NCBI GenBank assembly: GCA_964404985.1
Contig: CAYOMD010000003.1
Span: 79,518-143,517 of the forward strand
DNA length: 64,000 nt
Direction of reading: 5' to 3'
Source: Hankyongella sp964404985
GTDB lineage: Bacteria; Pseudomonadota; Alphaproteobacteria; Sphingomonadales; Sphingomonadaceae
The notes under the pieces were generated by a model, which was not told where the DNA came from, searched no databases, and saw only the letters and a program-made list of their open reading frames with translations. This document shows positions 61,878 through 64,000 of the stretch, in pieces. The position numbers were made by a program, and so were the translations under genes. The number at the start of each line of letters is the position of its first letter. Position 1 is the stretch's first letter.

Positions 61878-64000
61878 CAGCTGGCCCAGCTGAGTTCGGC
61901 GGCAATCACCCCCGGTGTGCCCGCCAGCCGCTGCCGAAGCCCGGGGTCAACCCGGAACTTGCCCGGCAGTCGGATCTCGACCATCTGCCGCGCCAGTTGC
62001 AGATGGAGCTGCACCTGGCCTGCCCCGCCTTTCAGCTCCTGCAGTGTCTGCGCCAGCAGCGGCAGAGCAGCCTGATTGTCGATGACAAGGCGCAAGGAGG
62101 CCGCCACATGGTCCGCCAGGGTATCCAGAGGAATGGCCGCGCGCACGGTCGCTCGGGGCGCTTCTCCGGGGCTGGACCAGAACAGTTCGCAGCGCAGCAG
62201 CACGGCGCTGCCATCGCGCGCTGCGCGCTCCAGATCGCCCTGCGCGTCGGTATCGAAGGCGCTGGCCTGGAACTGGCCCGACTGGTCGGAGAGGTCCGCG
62301 GTCAGGTAGCGATTGCCCTTGGCCGAGGTCCGCCAGCGGACTTCCCCCACCTGCGCCGCCAGAGTCGCCGGCAGGCGGTTGCCGGAGACAGGCGGGCTCA
62401 TCTCCATGGCGCGGGCAAAGGTCAGGACGTTCTGCGCCGCCAGCACATGCGCGAAGGCATCCAGCGGGTGCGCCGATAGGAAGAAGCCGTATGCCTCCCG
62501 CTCCCGCTCCATCTGGATGGTGAGCGACCAGGGCTTGACCTCCGGCACGGCGAACGTCGGCAGGCTGGAGCCACCGCCACCGCCGAACAGGCTGACCTGC
62601 GCGCTGGTGCGCTCTTCATGCGCGGCGCTCGCATAGGCCAGCAGCTTGTCGATGGCCTCAAACAGGGCCGCACGGTTAGCGCACAATCCATCGAAAGCGC
62701 CGCTTAGCACCAGACTTTCCATCTGCTTGCGGTTGAGGCTTCTGGGGTCGACCCGCTCGGCAAAGTCGCTGAGGTCCTTGAAGACCCCGCCGGCATCGCG
62801 CGCATCAACCATCGCCTGCATCGCTTTTTCGCCGACGCCCTTCAGCGCCCCGAGTGCATAGCGCACGGCCAGGGCATGGCCCGTTTGCTCGATGGTGAAA
62901 TCCGCGCCAGAGCAGTTCACGTCCGGTGGCAGCATCGGCACATTCAGCCGCTTCATGTCATCGACAAACACCGCCAGCTTGTCGGTCTGGCTGATGTCGA
63001 ACGCCATGGACGCCGCATAGAACTCAACCGGGTAATTCGCCTTCATCCATGCGGTATGGTAGGAGACCAGCGCGTAAGCCGCCGCATGGCTCTTGTTGAA
63101 GCCATAGCCAGCGAACTTCTCCACCAGATCGAAGATGAACCCGGCCCGCTCTGCCGGGATGTCGTTGCGGGCCGCCCCTTCCAGGAAGCGGGACTTCTGG
63201 GCATCCATCTCTTCCTTCTTCTTCTTGCCCATGGCGCGCCGCAGCAGGTCCGCTTCACCCAGGCTGTAGCCCGCCAGAATCTGGGCGATCTGCATCACCT
63301 GTTCCTGGTAGATGATGACCCCATAGGTCTCGGCGAGCACCGGCTCGAGAAGTGGGTGCAGATAGTCGGGTGCCTCGCGCCCATGTTTGCGCTGCGCGAA
63401 GGCCGGGATGTTGTCCATCGGCCCCGGCCGGTAGAGCGCGACCAGCGCGATGATGTCCTCGAACTTGTCCGGCTTCACCAGCGACAGCGTGCGGCGCATA
63501 CCCTCGCTTTCAAGCTGGAACACACCGACCGTCTCGCCGCGGGCCAGCAACTGGAAGGTCGCCGGATCGTCCAGCGGCAGGCCGGGCAAATCAACCACCA
63601 CCCCGCGCTGCGCCAGCAGGTCAACCGCGCGCTGCAGGACGGACAAGGTCTTGAGGCCGAGGAAGTCGAACTTCACCAGCCCGGCATATTCCACATATTT
63701 CATGTCGAACTGGGTCACCGCCATGTCCGACCGGGGGTCTCGATAGAGCGGCACCAGTTGCTCGAGCGGGCGATCGCCGATCACCACACCGGCCGCATGG
63801 GTCGAGGCGTGACGGTACAGCCCCTCCAGTTTCAGGGCGATATCGAACAGCCGTTCGGACTGCTCGTCCTCTGTACGCTTGGCGGCCAGTTCCGGCGTCT
63901 GCTCCAGTGCCTGGCTCAGCGTGACCGGATTGGCCGGGTTGTTCGGGATCAGTTTGGAAAAGCCGTCGACCTGACCGTAGGGCATCTGCAGCACGCGTCC
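61877..64000 (-). CDS. dnaE: DNA polymerase III alpha subunit, C-terminal part (runs off right edge)
   Basis: Replicative polymerase catalytic subunit. 707 C-terminal residues are visible; the 5' end, including the PHP domain and the first two catalytic aspartates, is outside the window. The third catalytic aspartate is in VKFDFLGLKTL. Other parts are LYRPGPMDNIPAFAQRKHG, YGVIIYQEQVMQIAQILAGY, NKSHAAAYALVSYHTAW, the helix-hairpin-helix region (ALGALKGVGEKAMQAMVDA) and a C-terminal OB fold. Reading continues without a stop to the window edge. Confidence 0.97.
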   Translation of the reverse strand, partial: GRVLQMPYGQVDGFSKLIPNNPANPVTLSQALEQTPELAAKRTEDEQSERLFDIALKLEGLYRHASTHAAGVVIGDRPLEQLVPLYRDPRSDMAVTQFDMKYVEYAGLVKFDFLGLKTLSVLQRAVDLLAQRGVVVDLPGLPLDDPATFQLLARGETVGVFQLESEGMRRTLSLVKPDKFEDIIALVALYRPGPMDNIPAFAQRKHGREAPDYLHPLLEPVLAETYGVIIYQEQVMQIAQILAGYSLGEADLLRRAMGKKKKEEMDAQKSRFLEGAARNDIPAERAGFIFDLVEKFAGYGFNKSHAAAYALVSYHTAWMKANYPVEFYAASMAFDISQTDKLAVFVDDMKRLNVPMLPPDVNCSGADFTIEQTGHALAVRYALGALKGVGEKAMQAMVDARDAGGVFKDLSDFAERVDPRSLNRKQMESLVLSGAFDGLCANRAALFEAIDKLLAYASAAHEERTSAQVSLFGGGGGSSLPTFAVPEVKPWSLTIQMEREREAYGFFLSAHPLDAFAHVLAAQNVLTFARAMEMSPPVSGNRLPATLAAQVGEVRWRTSAKGNRYLTADLSDQSGQFQASAFDTDAQGDLERAARDGSAVLLRCELFWSSPGEAPRATVRAAIPLDTLADHVAASLRLVIDNQAALPLLAQTLQELKGGAGQVQLHLQLARQMVEIRLPGKFRVDPGLRQRLAGTPGVIAAELSWAS

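Overview
The window is 64 kb of GC-rich, densely packed bacterial chromosome, almost certainly from an alphaproteobacterium. The evidence is the nrdR-ribD-ribE-ribB-ribH-nusB-thiL order, a lone FliL-family gene joined to thiL, a potassium-independent membrane pyrophosphatase of the Rhodospirillum type, the sfsA-map-radC block, a fused indolepyruvate:ferredoxin oxidoreductase and a MarR gene next to a branched-chain aminotransferase. A Rhodospirillales-like lineage is my best guess, but the order is uncertain. Almost everything is chromosomal housekeeping. I see no prophage, integrase, transposase gene, CRISPR array or rRNA.

Layout. 1-2865 (minus): 5' part of topA, then dprA and plsY. 2948-7086 (plus): nadE, gltX, a small membrane protein and trmJ. 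7155-11781: promoter, a REPIN-like repeat and an RND efflux pair. 11782-12170: palindromic repeats. 12171-20339 (plus): radA, cvpA, cysS, an Fe-S scaffold protein, a QueD-like gene overlapping recR, an APH(3')-type phosphotransferase, then def-fmt-truA. 20336-22543 (minus): radC, map, sfsA. 22646-30933 (minus): hppA, fliL-like, thiL, nusB, ribH, HTH-ribB, ribE, ribD, nrdR. 31089-32639 (plus): membrane pentapeptide-repeat protein. 32858-36322 (minus): fused indolepyruvate oxidoreductase. 36702-44022 (plus): a second RND pair, tspO, a UbiK-like gene, a YbjN-domain gene, proC and a TetR-like gene. 44027-45553: a MarR gene divergent from a branched-chain aminotransferase. 45561-47513 (minus): a diguanylate cyclase. 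47514-47947: a MITE-like element and repeats. 47948-50034: a CinA-N protein, a 3-hydroxyisobutyryl-CoA hydrolase-like gene and tRNA-Leu(UAA). 50075-61877 (minus): a polyamine uptake and catabolism cluster. 61877-64000 (minus): 3' part of dnaE.

How the genes work together. The 50-62 kb block imports putrescine or spermidine (potF, H, I, G), glutamylates it (two PuuA-type ligases), oxidises the product (PuuB), releases the glutamyl group (PuuD), and also carries a transaminase route (SpuC-type). The rib block makes riboflavin. Its RibB has an N-terminal helix-turn-helix domain and a degenerate GTP cyclohydrolase II half. A perfect 16-bp palindrome lies just upstream of ribB, and its half-site recurs at the nrdR-ribDE promoter. 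This possible riboflavin autoregulation circuit is the most interesting hypothesis in the window.

The intergenic DNA carries at least four families of palindromic interspersed repeats, several of them in two or three copies. All calls come from reading the sequence. No database search was run, and composition statements are by eye.
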